From an uncultured Pelagibacteraceae bacterium (GTDB lineage Bacteria > Pseudomonadota > Alphaproteobacteria > Pelagibacterales > Pelagibacteraceae), in assembly GCA_902555665.1 (NCBI GenBank), contig CACDTF010000011.1, positions 1 through 33,053 of the forward strand: 33,053 bases of DNA, in the 5' to 3' direction. Position numbers and translations under genes: made by a program. Numbering within the stretch: the stretch's first letter is position 1; the number at the start of each line of letters is the position of its first letter. Shown here piece after piece: positions 1 to 8,774 of the stretch. The notes beneath the pieces were generated by a model. The model worked only from the letters and a program-made list of their open reading frames with translations, was not told where the DNA came from and made no database searches.

Positions 1-102
1 ACTTTAGCGGGATTTAAAGTTCCTAAAAAAGTTGTGTTCTGTGATTTGCCAAAAACTTCGACAGGAAAAATACAAAAGTTTGAATTAAGAAAACAAGTTT
101 AG
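1..102 (+). CDS. dmdB: Acyl-CoA synthetase, C-terminal end only (probable 3-methylmercaptopropionate-CoA ligase)
   Basis: Only the last 33 codons are in the window. The frame reads through from base 1 and ends in TAG at 100-102. The residues give the C-terminal domain of AMP-forming acyl-CoA synthetases: a K-V-P-K-K-V-V-F strand, then L-P-K-T-S-T-G-K-I-Q-K. In this family the Lys of T-G-K-I is the adenylation lysine. The family joins a carboxylic acid to CoA through an acyl-adenylate. The sequence alone does not give the substrate. The dmdB assignment is inferred from position: the DMSP demethylase gene lies just downstream, and its product, methylmercaptopropionate, is the DmdB substrate. 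Another short- or medium-chain acid ligase remains possible. Confidence 0.7.
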   Translation, partial: TLAGFKVPKKVVFCDLPKTSTGKIQKFELRKQV

Positions 103-108
103 GTAATT

Positions 109-885
109 TTGAATTTTCAATTGGAAAATAAAAATGTTTATGCTTCTGATGCAGGACAGGGTATTGATCAAAATAAAGAAACAATAGTATTTCTTCATGG
201 AAGTGGTCTTTCACATATTGTATGGTCTCTAACTGAACAGTTTTTTTCAAATAATAATTTTAACGTATTATCTATTGATTTACCTGGGCATGGTAATTCT
301 GATGGCCCTTGCTTAGATAGTATTGAAAAAATAGCTGATTGGTTGGAACAGGTTTTTAATAAACTTAATTTAAATAATTTAATTTTAATTGGTCATTCTC
401 AAGGTTGCTTGGAGATACTTGAATATGCTCATAAATATAAAAATAGATTAAAAAAGTTAGTTTTTATCGGAGGGTCAAATAAGATGCCAGTTCATCCAGA
501 TCTAATTGATCTAGCAAAAAATGGGGACTCTAATGCTGTTAAATTAATGATGAAGTGGGGTTATGAAGGTTCAAAAAGATTTATTGGAGGTAACCCAGTA
601 GAAAAAATAATACAATCACCTCGAGATATAAGAGACATACTGGCGGTGGACCTTGTTGCATGTAACAATTACAAAAATGGTTCTGAAGCTGCTAAATTAA
701 TAGAATTTCCATCAATGTTTATTTTCGGCTCTCTAGATAAGATGGTAAATCTAGAAGCTGGAAAAAAATTTTCTAGTCTTATTAACAACTCATCTACACA
801 CATAATCGAGGGTTGCGGTCATATGATTATGATTGAAAAAGCATTCGAAATGAGAGACAAGGTCTTAGAATTTTTAAAAAAATGA
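109..885 (+). CDS. Alpha/beta hydrolase of unknown substrate, coupled to dmdA
   Basis: This is a 258-residue cytoplasmic alpha/beta-hydrolase-fold protein with no signal peptide. Visible fold marks are the oxyanion-hole H-G-S-G at 30-33, the nucleophile elbow G-H-S-Q-G at 95-99 (Ser97), an acid in F-G-S-L-D (Asp210), and the catalytic histidine in G-C-G-H (His238). Residues of about 130-195 would form the cap. The start is TTG at 109, with AGG just upstream and no suitable ATG nearby. The gene lies 6 bases after the ligase gene, and its stop overlaps the dmdA start as ATGA. It is therefore probably translated with the DMSP demethylation genes. Possible roles are an acyl-CoA thioesterase or ester hydrolase in DMSP or methylthio-acid metabolism. 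The sequence does not decide between these, and no role is established here. Confidence 0.85.
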   Translation: MNFQLENKNVYASDAGQGIDQNKETIVFLHGSGLSHIVWSLTEQFFSNNNFNVLSIDLPGHGNSDGPCLDSIEKIADWLEQVFNKLNLNNLILIGHSQGCLEILEYAHKYKNRLKKLVFIGGSNKMPVHPDLIDLAKNGDSNAVKLMMKWGYEGSKRFIGGNPVEKIIQSPRDIRDILAVDLVACNNYKNGSEAAKLIEFPSMFIFGSLDKMVNLEAGKKFSSLINNSSTHIIEGCGHMIMIEKAFEMRDKVLEFLKK

Positions 886-1991
886 AAAGTTTTTCAATTG
901 CAAAATCGAGAAGGCTGAGAAGCACTCCTTATACCTCTAGAATAGAAAAACAAGGGGTTACGGCTTATACAATATATAATCATATGTTGCTTCCCGCAGC
1001 GTTTGGTTCAATTGAGGACTCATACCATCACTTAAAACAGTATGTTCAAATTTGGGATGTAGCTGCAGAAAGACAGGTGGAAATTTCTGGTAAAGACTCA
1101 GCGAAATTAGTTCAGTTGATGACTTGTAGAGATTTATCTAAATCGAAAGATGGAAGATGTTATTATTGTCCAATAATTGATGATAACGCAGGTCTGATTA
1201 ATGATCCAGTTGTACTTAGATTGAATGAAAATAAATGGTGGGTTTCTCTTGCTGACTCAGATGTAATATTATTTGCAAAAGGATTAGCTACTGGAAATAA
1301 ATTTGACGTAAAGATTTTTGAACCTGATGTTGATATAATGGCTATACAAGGTCCAAAGTCATTTGAATTAATGGAAAAAGTTTTTGGAGATAAGATAGTT
1401 AATTTAAAATTCTTTGGTTTTGATTATTTTGAATTTGGTGGTGATAAACATTTAATTGCAAGATCGGGTTGGTCTAAACAAGGTGGTTACGAAATTTATG
1501 TTGAGCATAATGTTTCTGGATTAAAATTATATGATCATCTTTTTGAAATTGGAAAAGAATTTAATATCAAACCAGGTTGTCCAAATTTAATAGAACGTAT
1601 TGAAAGTGGATTATTATCGTATGGAAATGATATCGATAATGGAGATAATCCATATGAATGTGGATTTGATAAATATATTAACATAGACAGCGAAGTTAAT
1701 TTTTTAGGCAAAGAGAAACTAAAAAAAATTAAATCTGAAGGAATTAAAAAAAAATTAATGGGAGTAATGCTTGATATAGATAAAATAAGTATTACAGGAT
1801 CATTAGACTTAAGTGATCAAGACAATAATATAATTGGAGAATTGAGATCAGCTTGCTATTCACCACATTTTAAAAAAGTAATTGGTATTGCCATGATGAA
1901 AAAATCGCATTGGAATATAGACCAGAACGTAAAAGCAAGCATAAATGGTGATATTTGCAGTGGTAAAGTTTGCGATTTACCTTTTATTTAG
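882..1991 (+). CDS. dmdA: Dimethylsulfoniopropionate (DMSP) demethylase
   Basis: A 369-residue member of the GcvT/aminomethyltransferase family. DmdA moves a methyl group from DMSP to tetrahydrofolate, giving methylmercaptopropionate and 5-methyl-THF. It was recognised from the DmdA-type N-terminus (S-T-P-Y-T-S-R-I near 14-21, then Y-N-H-M-L-L-P at 32-38), the W-D-V-A-A-E-R block at 58-64, and L-I-N-D-P-V at 105-110. The aspartate there (Asp108) matches the catalytic aspartate position of the family. Typical GcvT proteins share the fold but not this N-terminal motif. The length equals that I recall for the SAR11 enzyme. The ATG overlaps the upstream hydrolase stop by 4 bases, which suggests translational coupling. 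The gene supplies reduced sulfur and one-carbon units, which fits the marine SAR11 lifestyle. Confidence 0.95.
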   Translation: MKSFSIAKSRRLRSTPYTSRIEKQGVTAYTIYNHMLLPAAFGSIEDSYHHLKQYVQIWDVAAERQVEISGKDSAKLVQLMTCRDLSKSKDGRCYYCPIIDDNAGLINDPVVLRLNENKWWVSLADSDVILFAKGLATGNKFDVKIFEPDVDIMAIQGPKSFELMEKVFGDKIVNLKFFGFDYFEFGGDKHLIARSGWSKQGGYEIYVEHNVSGLKLYDHLFEIGKEFNIKPGCPNLIERIESGLLSYGNDIDNGDNPYECGFDKYINIDSEVNFLGKEKLKKIKSEGIKKKLMGVMLDIDKISITGSLDLSDQDNNIIGELRSACYSPHFKKVIGIAMMKKSHWNIDQNVKASINGDICSGKVCDLPFI

Positions 1992-2006
1992 TATAACAAC
2001 TTTAAA

Positions 2007-3002
2007 ATGAACATAGCTATAGTAGGTGCAACAGGAAATGTTGGGAGGAAAACTCTTGAAGTATTTGATAAAAAAAACTTCAAGTTTGATAATCTATATT
2101 TAGTTGCCTCAGAAAAAAGTGCAGGAAAAAAAATCTCTTTTAGAGATAAAGAGTATGTTATTGAAAATTTAGAGACATATGATTTTTCAAAAGCAGATAT
2201 AACTTTTTTTGCAGCAGGAGGAAAAATTGCTGAAAAATTTGCAGAAAAGGCTGCCAAGCACACAATTGTAATAGATAATTCAAGTTTTTTTAGGATGGAT
2301 CCTGATGTTCCATTGATCGTTCCACAAGTGAATGCAGCGGAAATTAAAAATATGAAAAAAAATATTATTGCCAATCCAAATTGTTCTACAGCACAACTTG
2401 TTATAGCGCTTAAACCACTACATAATTTATTCAAAATTAAAAGAGTTGTAGTTTCAACTTACCAATCTGTTTCAGGTGGCGGCAAAAGTCCAATGGACGA
2501 ATTAATTGATCAAACTAAACAATATTTAGACGGAAAAAAAATAGAGTCAAAAAATTTTACTAAACAAATCGCTTTTAATGTTATTCCACATATCGATGTT
2601 TTTGCTGATGATGGATATACAAAAGAAGAATTAAAAATGACAAATGAAACAAAAAAAATCTTAGATGAGTCAATTGAACTTACAGCTACATGTGTAAGAA
2701 TTCCTGTTTTAGTATCTCATTCGGAGTCTGTAAATATAGAATTTGAAAAACCATATACTTTAGAAAAAGTTAGAGATGTTTTAATTAAAGCAGATGGTTG
2801 TGAGGTTATCGATAGAAGAGAAAATGGAGGTTATAGCACACCATTTGAAGCAGCAGGAAGTGATGAGACATTTATATCTAGAATTAGGGAAGACAAAACA
2901 AAAAAAAATTCATTAAATTTGTGGATTGTATCAGACAACCTATTGAGAGGTGCTGCACTTAATTCAGTTGAAATTGCTGAAACAATTATTAATTCAAAAT
3001 AA
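2007..3002 (+). CDS. asd: Aspartate-semialdehyde dehydrogenase
   Basis: A 331-residue NADPH enzyme that converts aspartyl phosphate to aspartate semialdehyde, the branch point to lysine/diaminopimelate, threonine and homoserine/methionine. The N-terminal dinucleotide-binding loop G-A-T-G-N-V-G is at 7-13. The catalytic cysteine is in N-P-N-C-S-T (Cys126). The usual active-site partners are visible as Gln153 (T-Y-Q-S-V-S-G), Arg231 and His238 (R-I-P-V-L-V-S-H). Length is close to the family norm of about 330-345. There are 15 bases after dmdA and 3 bases before sdhC, so it is probably part of a long plus-strand transcript. No clear Shine-Dalgarno sequence is seen. Its placement between dmdA and sdhC has no obvious pathway reason. 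Confidence 0.96.
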   Translation: MNIAIVGATGNVGRKTLEVFDKKNFKFDNLYLVASEKSAGKKISFRDKEYVIENLETYDFSKADITFFAAGGKIAEKFAEKAAKHTIVIDNSSFFRMDPDVPLIVPQVNAAEIKNMKKNIIANPNCSTAQLVIALKPLHNLFKIKRVVVSTYQSVSGGGKSPMDELIDQTKQYLDGKKIESKNFTKQIAFNVIPHIDVFADDGYTKEELKMTNETKKILDESIELTATCVRIPVLVSHSESVNIEFEKPYTLEKVRDVLIKADGCEVIDRRENGGYSTPFEAAGSDETFISRIREDKTKKNSLNLWIVSDNLLRGAALNSVEIAETIINSK

Positions 3003-3005
3003 AAT

Positions 3006-3386
3006 ATGGAAAACAGACCTTTATCACCACACATACAGATTTATAAATGGCATATTTCTTCATTAGTATCTATTTCACATAGAATAACAGGAATAATTAA
3101 TTTTTTTGCAATCACATTAATATGTATTTGGTTTGCATTAATGCTTCTAGGAGAAAGTAATTATCAAATTATAAAAATTTTTTTAGAAACCTTTTTAGGT
3201 AAATTTATTTTAATTGGAATAACCTGGTCATTTAGTTTTCAAATGTTAAGTGAAGTAAGACACTTGATTATGGATTTGGGCTATGGATTTGAATTACAAA
3301 CAACAAGAATTACAGGTTTGCTAGTTATTTTTGGTTCGATTATTTTAACTATCCTAATTTATATAATTGGCAGAGGATTAATATAA
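3006..3386 (+). CDS. sdhC: Succinate dehydrogenase cytochrome b556 subunit, lacking the heme-ligand histidine
   Basis: A 126-residue membrane anchor of complex II with three hydrophobic helices at about 28-50, 62-80 and 103-122. The N-terminal R-P-L-S-P-H and S-I-S-H-R-I-T-G motifs are typical. Ser22 and Arg26 correspond to the ubiquinone-site Ser27 and Arg31 of E. coli SdhC. The second signature normally reads H-x3-[GA]-x-R-H-x3-D. Here it is Q-M-L-S-E-V-R-H-L-I-M-D at 79-90, so the axial heme histidine is Gln79 (codon CAA, 3240-3242) and the small residue next to it is Glu83. His86 and the D-L-G-Y-G that follow align without gaps, so the substitution is not an alignment artefact. The stop overlaps the sdhD start as TAATG. 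Confidence 0.95.
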   Translation: MENRPLSPHIQIYKWHISSLVSISHRITGIINFFAITLICIWFALMLLGESNYQIIKIFLETFLGKFILIGITWSFSFQMLSEVRHLIMDLGYGFELQTTRITGLLVIFGSIILTILIYIIGRGLI

Positions 3387-3715
3387 TGCTGCCAGTAACA
3401 AAAAAATGGTTATTCTTAAAAATTAGTTCCGCAATCTTATTACCTTTAATGCTTTGGTTTATTATAAATTTAGTGAATATTTATGATAAAAGTTATTTGG
3501 AAATAGTGAATTTTTTAACAACGCAACCTTCTAAATTCTTAATTGGGTTATTTTTAGTTATTGCTTATTTTTTTTCAGCTTTGACTATAAGTGAGGTTTT
3601 TGAAGACTATATTAACGATAAAAAAACCAAAAATGCCGCAAACAAAGTCCTAAATTTTTTTGCTATAACAATCCCAGTAATTACAATAATTGTAATTTTA
3701 AACTTAAATACATGA
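3386..3715 (+). CDS. sdhD: Succinate dehydrogenase membrane anchor subunit, histidine-free
   Basis: A 109-residue second membrane anchor of complex II with helices at about 9-32, 50-70 and 86-106. Identity comes from its place between sdhC and sdhA and from the E-D-Y motif at 73-75. That Asp-Tyr pair corresponds to E. coli SdhD Asp82-Tyr83 at the quinone site. In the usual protein the heme-b histidine lies 11 residues before this aspartate; here that position is Phe63 (TTT, 3572-3574). The nearby packing glycine is Thr67. The protein contains no histidine at all. An eight-T run at 3568-3575 is a place where a frame error could be suspected, but the frame is intact on both sides. It overlaps sdhC by 1 base and sdhA by 4 (ATGA). 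Confidence 0.9.
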   Translation: MLPVTKKWLFLKISSAILLPLMLWFIINLVNIYDKSYLEIVNFLTTQPSKFLIGLFLVIAYFFSALTISEVFEDYINDKKTKNAANKVLNFFAITIPVITIIVILNLNT

Positions 3716-5487
3716 AAGCATATAATATTATAGACCATGAGTACGATGTTGTTGTACTTGGAGCAGGTGGATCAGGTTTAAGAGCAGCAGTAGGGCTTAG
3801 CGAAGCTGGCTTAAAAACAGCTTGTATCTCAAAAGTATTTCCAACTAGAAGTCATACATCAGCTGCGCAAGGTGGTATTTCAGCTGCACTCGGTAACATG
3901 GGTGAGGATGACTGGAGATGGCATATGTATGATACTGTAAAAGGTGCAGATTGGTTAGGTGATCAAGATAGTATTGAATATCTATGTAAAGAAGCTCCTA
4001 AAGCAGTTTTAGAATTAGAGAAATATGGGGTTCCATTTAGTAGAACTGAAGAGGGAAAAATTTATCAAAGACCATTTGGTGGAATGACAAAAAATTATGG
4101 AAATGGAATAGTTCAAAGAACTTGTGCAGCAGCCGATAGAACAGGACATGCTATTTTACACACATTGTATGGACAAGCGTTAAAGCATAATACAGAATTT
4201 TTTATAGAATATTTTGCATTAGATTTGTTGATGAAGAATGGAGAATGTAAAGGCCTAATTGCTTGGAATTTGAATGATGGAACAATTCATAGATTTAGAG
4301 CGCATACAGTAATTATTGCTACAGGTGGTTATGGTAAAGTTTATTATTCAGCAACATCAGCACATACTTGCACAGGTGATGGTAATGCAATGGTTTTAAG
4401 AGCTGGATTACCGCTTCAGGATATGGAATTTGTTCAATTTCATCCAACAGGAATTTACGGCCATGGTACATTAATTACAGAAGGTGCGCGAGGAGAAGGG
4501 GGGTATCTTACAAATTCTAAAGGTGAAAGATTTATGGAAAGGTACGCTCCAAATGCAAAAGATTTAGCATCAAGAGATGTTGTTAGCAGATCCATGTCTA
4601 TAGAGATTAATGAGGGAAGAGGTGTTGGAAAAGATCAAGATCATGTTCATTTGAACCTAAGTCACTTAGATAAAGAGGTTATTGAAAGCAGGCTTCCTGG
4701 AATTACTGATGCAGCAAGATTATTTGCAAATGTAGATGTAACTAAGGAACCAATTCCTGTTGTACCAACAGTTCATTATAATATGGGTGGTATTCCAACA
4801 AACTATAAAGCAGAAGTTTTAACTGTAAATGGCTCAGAAAAAACTGTTCCAGGTTTAATGGCTATAGGAGAAGCGGCATGTGTTTCTGTTCACGGAGCAA
4901 ATAGACTTGGTTCTAATTCTTTAATTGATTTAGTAGTATTTGGAAGAGCAGCAGCTAAAAGAGCAGCTGAATTAGTTAAGCCAGGAACACCTCATGAAGA
5001 AATTCCCGAGTCAGAAACACAAAAATGTTTAGATAGATTTGATAAACTTAGAAATGCAGAGGGAGATAACAGTACTGCAGAACTTAGACTTTCAATGCAA
5101 AAAACTATGCAGTCCAAATGTGCAGTTTTTAGAACAGAAAAAAATCTTAAAGAAGGTGTAGATGAGATTAAAAAAACCTATGATGGTATGGACACAATCT
5201 CAGTTAAAGATAGGTCTTTAGTATTTAATACTGATTTAGTTGAAACATTGGAATTTGATAATTTAATAAGACAAGCAGTAACTACTGTAGAATCTGCATA
5301 TCATAGAAAAGAGAGTAGAGGTGCCCACGCGAGAGATGACTATCCAAATAGAGATGACGAAAAGTTTATGCAACATACTCTTGCTTGGTGTGATGGGAAA
5401 AATACAAAGATAAGTTACAGAGAAGTACACAAATCAACTTTAACAAACGAAGTTCAATATTTTCCACCACAAGAGCGAGTATATTAA
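3712..5487 (+). CDS. sdhA: Succinate dehydrogenase flavoprotein subunit
   Basis: A 591-residue catalytic subunit that oxidises succinate to fumarate with covalently bound FAD. The FAD-binding G-A-G-G-S-G-L is at 17-23, and the flavin-attachment histidine is in [10 protein letters not shown] (His48). The active-site blocks [23 protein letters not shown] and N-R-L-G-S-N-S are all present, so it should be fully active. Length is normal for the family. The ATG overlaps the sdhD stop (ATGA) and its own stop overlaps sdhB (TAATG), so the four subunits form one tightly coupled operon. The peripheral subunits look ordinary, unlike the membrane anchors. Confidence 0.98.
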   Translation: MKAYNIIDHEYDVVVLGAGGSGLRAAVGLSEAGLKTACISKVFPTRSHTSAAQGGISAALGNMGEDDWRWHMYDTVKGADWLGDQDSIEYLCKEAPKAVLELEKYGVPFSRTEEGKIYQRPFGGMTKNYGNGIVQRTCAAADRTGHAILHTLYGQALKHNTEFFIEYFALDLLMKNGECKGLIAWNLNDGTIHRFRAHTVIIATGGYGKVYYSATSAHTCTGDGNAMVLRAGLPLQDMEFVQFHPTGIYGHGTLITEGARGEGGYLTNSKGERFMERYAPNAKDLASRDVVSRSMSIEINEGRGVGKDQDHVHLNLSHLDKEVIESRLPGITDAARLFANVDVTKEPIPVVPTVHYNMGGIPTNYKAEVLTVNGSEKTVPGLMAIGEAACVSVHGANRLGSNSLIDLVVFGRAAAKRAAELVKPGTPHEEIPESETQKCLDRFDKLRNAEGDNSTAELRLSMQKTMQSKCAVFRTEKNLKEGVDEIKKTYDGMDTISVKDRSLVFNTDLVETLEFDNLIRQAVTTVESAYHRKESRGAHARDDYPNRDDEKFMQHTLAWCDGKNTKISYREVHKSTLTNEVQYFPPQERVY

Positions 5488-6266
5488 TGGTTCAATTGAG
5501 TTTACCTAAGAATTCTGAAATTAAAAAAGGTAAATACTTTAAAGATAAAACAGGATCAAAAAATTTAAGAAAAGTAAATATTTATAGATGGGATCCATCC
5601 ACAGATGAAGGTCCTAGGATAGACACTTATGAAGTTGACATGGATAATTGTCCTTCAAAGGTCTTAGATATTTTAAATAAGATCAAAAATGAAATCGACT
5701 CAACTATAACATACAGAAGATCTTGTGCTCATGGTGTATGTGGTTCATGTGCAATGAATATGGGGGGTAAAAATGGCCTTGCTTGCACCACTCCACATGC
5801 TGAAATTGAAGGAGATATTGATATTTATCCTCTACCTCATTTAAAGGTTAAAAAAGATTTAATTGGTGATTTGGATGGATTGTACAAACAGTATCAATCA
5901 ATTGAACCTTGGTTAAAAAATAACTCAACAAAACAGACAACAGAAATTTATCAGTCTAAAGAAGATAGAGCAAAACTTGATGGTGCTTACGAATGCATTA
6001 TGTGTGCTTGCTGTTCTACATCCTGCCCAAGTTATTGGTGGAATGGAGATAAATATTTAGGTCCAGCAGTTCTGCTACAGGCTTATAGATGGATTATTGA
6101 TAGTAGAGATGAAGAGAGAAAAGCTAGATTAAAAAAAGTTTCTGATGAATTAAAATTATATAGATGCCATACAATATTAAATTGTACAAATGCATGTCCT
6201 AAGGGCTTGAATCCAGCAAAAGCTATAGCTGAAATAAAAAAAATGTTAGCAACAGCTAATGTTTAA
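5487..6266 (+). CDS. sdhB: Succinate dehydrogenase iron-sulfur subunit
   Basis: A 259-residue electron-transfer subunit that passes electrons from SdhA FAD to quinone. The N-terminal ferredoxin domain has the 2Fe-2S cysteines Cys80, Cys85, Cys88 and Cys100. The C-terminal domain has Cys170, Cys173 and Cys176 followed by Cys180-Pro, and Cys227, Cys233 and Cys237-Pro, which supply the 4Fe-4S and 3Fe-4S clusters. All three clusters therefore appear intact, so electrons can reach the quinone without heme b. The start ATG overlaps the sdhA stop by 1 base. A 39-base gap to mmsA follows. Confidence 0.98.
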   Translation: MVQLSLPKNSEIKKGKYFKDKTGSKNLRKVNIYRWDPSTDEGPRIDTYEVDMDNCPSKVLDILNKIKNEIDSTITYRRSCAHGVCGSCAMNMGGKNGLACTTPHAEIEGDIDIYPLPHLKVKKDLIGDLDGLYKQYQSIEPWLKNNSTKQTTEIYQSKEDRAKLDGAYECIMCACCSTSCPSYWWNGDKYLGPAVLLQAYRWIIDSRDEERKARLKKVSDELKLYRCHTILNCTNACPKGLNPAKAIAEIKKMLATANV

Positions 6267-6305
6267 ATAGACTATTCGATATTTTTGATCTAAAACACCG
6301 TATTC

Positions 6306-7799
6306 ATGAAATTAATAGAACACTTCGTAAACGGTAAAATAATTCCAGGATCTTCAGATAAAAAAGGTAAAGTTTTTAATCCAGCAACCGGCGAACAAGA
6401 GTCAGAGGTAAGACTTGCTTCAAGATCTGACTTAGATAGTGCTGTTGAAGTAGCAAAAAAAGCATTTGAAACTTGGTCTTTAAAACCTGCTCTACAAAGA
6501 GCTAGAATAATATTTAAATTTAAAGAATTAATTGAAAAAAATTCTGATGAATTAACGAAGTTAATAGTTTCAGAACATGGAAAAGTTTATGAAGATGCAA
6601 GAGGGTCTTTAACTAGAGGACTGGAGGTGGTAGAATTTGCTTGTGGAATACCACATTTATTAAAAGGTGAGTTTTCAGAAAATGTTGGTACCAATGTTGA
6701 TAGTTGGTCAATTAGACAACCATTAGGAGTTGTTGCAGGTATCACACCTTTTAATTTTCCTGCTATGGTACCAATGTGGATGTTTCCAATAGCAATAGCT
6801 TGTGGAAACACTTTTATTCTCAAACCATCTGAAAAAGACCCTTCTTGCGCAATAAGATTAGCAGAACTACTTTCTGAGGCGGGTCTTCCAGAAGGAGTAT
6901 TTAACGTGATAAATGGAGATAAAGAAGCTGTTGATGCAATTTTAGAAAACAAAGATATCAAAGCTGTTAGTTTCGTAGGATCTACTCCTATTGCAAAATA
7001 TATTTATGAAAATTCAGCTAAAAATGAAAAAAGAGTTCAAGCTTTGGGTGGAGCAAAAAACCATTTAGTTGTTATGCCAGATTGTGACTTAGATGGTGCA
7101 GTAAATGGTTTAATGGGTGCCGCTTATGGTTCAGCTGGGGAAAGATGTATGGCTCAATCAGTTGCTGTTGCGGTCGGAGATATCGGTGATGAACTTGTAT
7201 CAAGATTATCAAAAAAAGCTGAAGCTTTAAAAGTTGGTCCTGGAATGGATAAGGCATCAGAAATGGGACCTTTAGTTACAAAAGAACATTTAGAAAAAGT
7301 TACAAGCTACGTTGATTTAGGTGTCGAGGAAGGTGCAAAACTAGTGGTTGATGGAAGAGGTTTAAAACTTCAAGGTTATGAAAATGGTTTCTATATAGGT
7401 GGATGTTTATTTGATCATGTAAATAAAGATATGAGAATTTACAAAGAAGAAATATTCGGTCCAGTCTTATCAGTTGTTCGAGTAAAAACTTTTGAAGAAG
7501 CTGCAAAATTAATTAACGACCATGAGTACGGAAATGGAGTTAGTATTTATACAAGAGACGGTGATGCAGGCAGAACTTTTGCAAGTAAAATTCAAGTAGG
7601 TATGGTTGGTATTAACGTGCCGATCCCAGTTCCAATGGCATTTCATAGTTTTGGTGGTTGGAAAAGATCATTATTTGGAGATAGTGGAATGCATGGTATG
7701 GAAGGAATAAAATTTTATACTAAACTTAAAACAGTAACATCCAGATGGCCTTCAGGTGTCCGATCAAATGCGGAATTTGTTATGCCAACAATGAAATAA
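6306..7799 (+). CDS. mmsA: CoA-acylating methylmalonate-semialdehyde dehydrogenase
   Basis: A 497-residue aldehyde dehydrogenase of the MmsA type. It converts methylmalonate semialdehyde or malonate semialdehyde with NAD+ and CoA to propionyl-CoA or acetyl-CoA plus CO2. The catalytic cysteine is in A-G-E-R-C-M-A (Cys281). The A-L-G-G-A-K-N-H block at 247-254 has Asn252 where hydrolytic aldehyde dehydrogenases carry the general-base glutamate, which is the usual mark of the CoA-acylating subgroup. Roles known for the family are valine, inositol and beta-alanine breakdown. A DddC-like role in DMSP-derived malonate semialdehyde use is also possible. It sits between sdhB and mdh inside the TCA array. 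No clear Shine-Dalgarno is visible before the ATG. Confidence 0.93.
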   Translation: MKLIEHFVNGKIIPGSSDKKGKVFNPATGEQESEVRLASRSDLDSAVEVAKKAFETWSLKPALQRARIIFKFKELIEKNSDELTKLIVSEHGKVYEDARGSLTRGLEVVEFACGIPHLLKGEFSENVGTNVDSWSIRQPLGVVAGITPFNFPAMVPMWMFPIAIACGNTFILKPSEKDPSCAIRLAELLSEAGLPEGVFNVINGDKEAVDAILENKDIKAVSFVGSTPIAKYIYENSAKNEKRVQALGGAKNHLVVMPDCDLDGAVNGLMGAAYGSAGERCMAQSVAVAVGDIGDELVSRLSKKAEALKVGPGMDKASEMGPLVTKEHLEKVTSYVDLGVEEGAKLVVDGRGLKLQGYENGFYIGGCLFDHVNKDMRIYKEEIFGPVLSVVRVKTFEEAAKLINDHEYGNGVSIYTRDGDAGRTFASKIQVGMVGINVPIPVPMAFHSFGGWKRSLFGDSGMHGMEGIKFYTKLKTVTSRWPSGVRSNAEFVMPTMK

Positions 7800-7809
7800 A
7801 AGGAAATAA

Positions 7810-8772
7810 ATGACAAAAATATCTTTAATTGGTGCAGGCCAAATAGGCGGAACTCTTGCACATTTAATAGGAACAAAAGAATTAGTAAATGAAGTGGTTT
7901 TATTTGATGTAGCTAGTGGTATTGCAAAAGGAAAAGCATTAGATATTGCCCAATCTTCATCTGTAGATGGTTTCAATGTTAGGTTTTCAGGAACTGATAA
8001 CTATCAGGATATAAAAGATTCAGATGTAATTATAATTACAGCAGGTGTTCCAAGAAAACCTGGAATGAGCCGAGACGATCTTCTTGGAATTAATTTAAAA
8101 ATTATTAAACAAGTTGCTGAGGGGGTAAAGAAAAATGCTTCTAACGCTTTTGTGATCTGTATCACCAATCCTTTAGACGTTATGGTTATGGCATTTCAAA
8201 AATTTTCAGGTTTGCCATCAAATAAAGTTGTTGGTATGGCAGGTATTTTAGATAGTTCGAGATTTAAATTATTTTTATCATTAGAACTTAATGTGCCAGT
8301 AAGAGAAATTGAGGCAATGGTTATGGGTGGTCATGGTGACACCATGGTTCCTATGCCAAGATTTACAAAAATTTCAGGTAAACCATTATTGGATCTTGTA
8401 AAGGATGGAAAAATTTCTTCAGAAAGAGTCGAGGAAATTAATCAAAGAACACGAGATGGTGGTGCGGAAATAGTTAAATATTTAGAAAAAGGATCAGCCT
8501 TTTATGCGCCAGCAGCTTCAGGTGTTCAAATGGCAGAAGCATATTTAAATGATCAGAAAAAATTATTACCCTGCGCTGTACAATTAAATGGAGAATATGG
8601 TGTGAAAAATGTTTATGCAGGTGTTCCTGTTGTCATTGGAAAAGATGGTGTAGAAAAAATTGAAGAGATTAATTTAGATGAAAAAGAAAAAAAAGAATTT
8701 ATGCATTCAATAGATGCTGTAAAAGCTTTATGGGAAGCTGCATCTAAAATAGATCCTGATTTATCTAAATAA
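7810..8772 (+). CDS. mdh: Malate dehydrogenase
   Basis: A 320-residue NAD-dependent malate dehydrogenase of the lactate-dehydrogenase-like type that oxidises malate to oxaloacetate. The Rossmann loop G-A-G-Q-I-G-G is at 8-14 and Asp33 should bind the NAD ribose. Substrate and catalytic residues are Arg82, Arg88, Asp148, Arg151 and His175 (G-G-H-G-D). Arg82 in P-R-K-P-G-M-S-R points to malate rather than lactate. A purine-rich Shine-Dalgarno (AAAGGAA) lies just upstream of the ATG. It is 10 bases after mmsA and 2 bases before sucC, following the common alphaproteobacterial order mdh-sucCD-sucAB-lpd. Confidence 0.97.
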   Translation: MTKISLIGAGQIGGTLAHLIGTKELVNEVVLFDVASGIAKGKALDIAQSSSVDGFNVRFSGTDNYQDIKDSDVIIITAGVPRKPGMSRDDLLGINLKIIKQVAEGVKKNASNAFVICITNPLDVMVMAFQKFSGLPSNKVVGMAGILDSSRFKLFLSLELNVPVREIEAMVMGGHGDTMVPMPRFTKISGKPLLDLVKDGKISSERVEEINQRTRDGGAEIVKYLEKGSAFYAPAASGVQMAEAYLNDQKKLLPCAVQLNGEYGVKNVYAGVPVVIGKDGVEKIEEINLDEKEKKEFMHSIDAVKALWEAASKIDPDLSK

Positions 8773-8774
8773 TA

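Noticed and set aside
1988-2434. 148-codon minus-strand open frame rich in Phe, Ile and Ser
   Set aside because: It is antisense to the start of asd; the hydrophobic look comes from reading Lys-rich codons in reverse.
3568-3575. Eight-T run in sdhD as a frameshift that could explain the missing histidine
   Set aside because: The frame before and after the run gives a continuous anchor protein with the conserved E-D-Y motif at the right distance, so no shift is needed.
6587-6961. 124-codon minus-strand open frame
   Set aside because: It is antisense to the mmsA coding region with no motif of its own.
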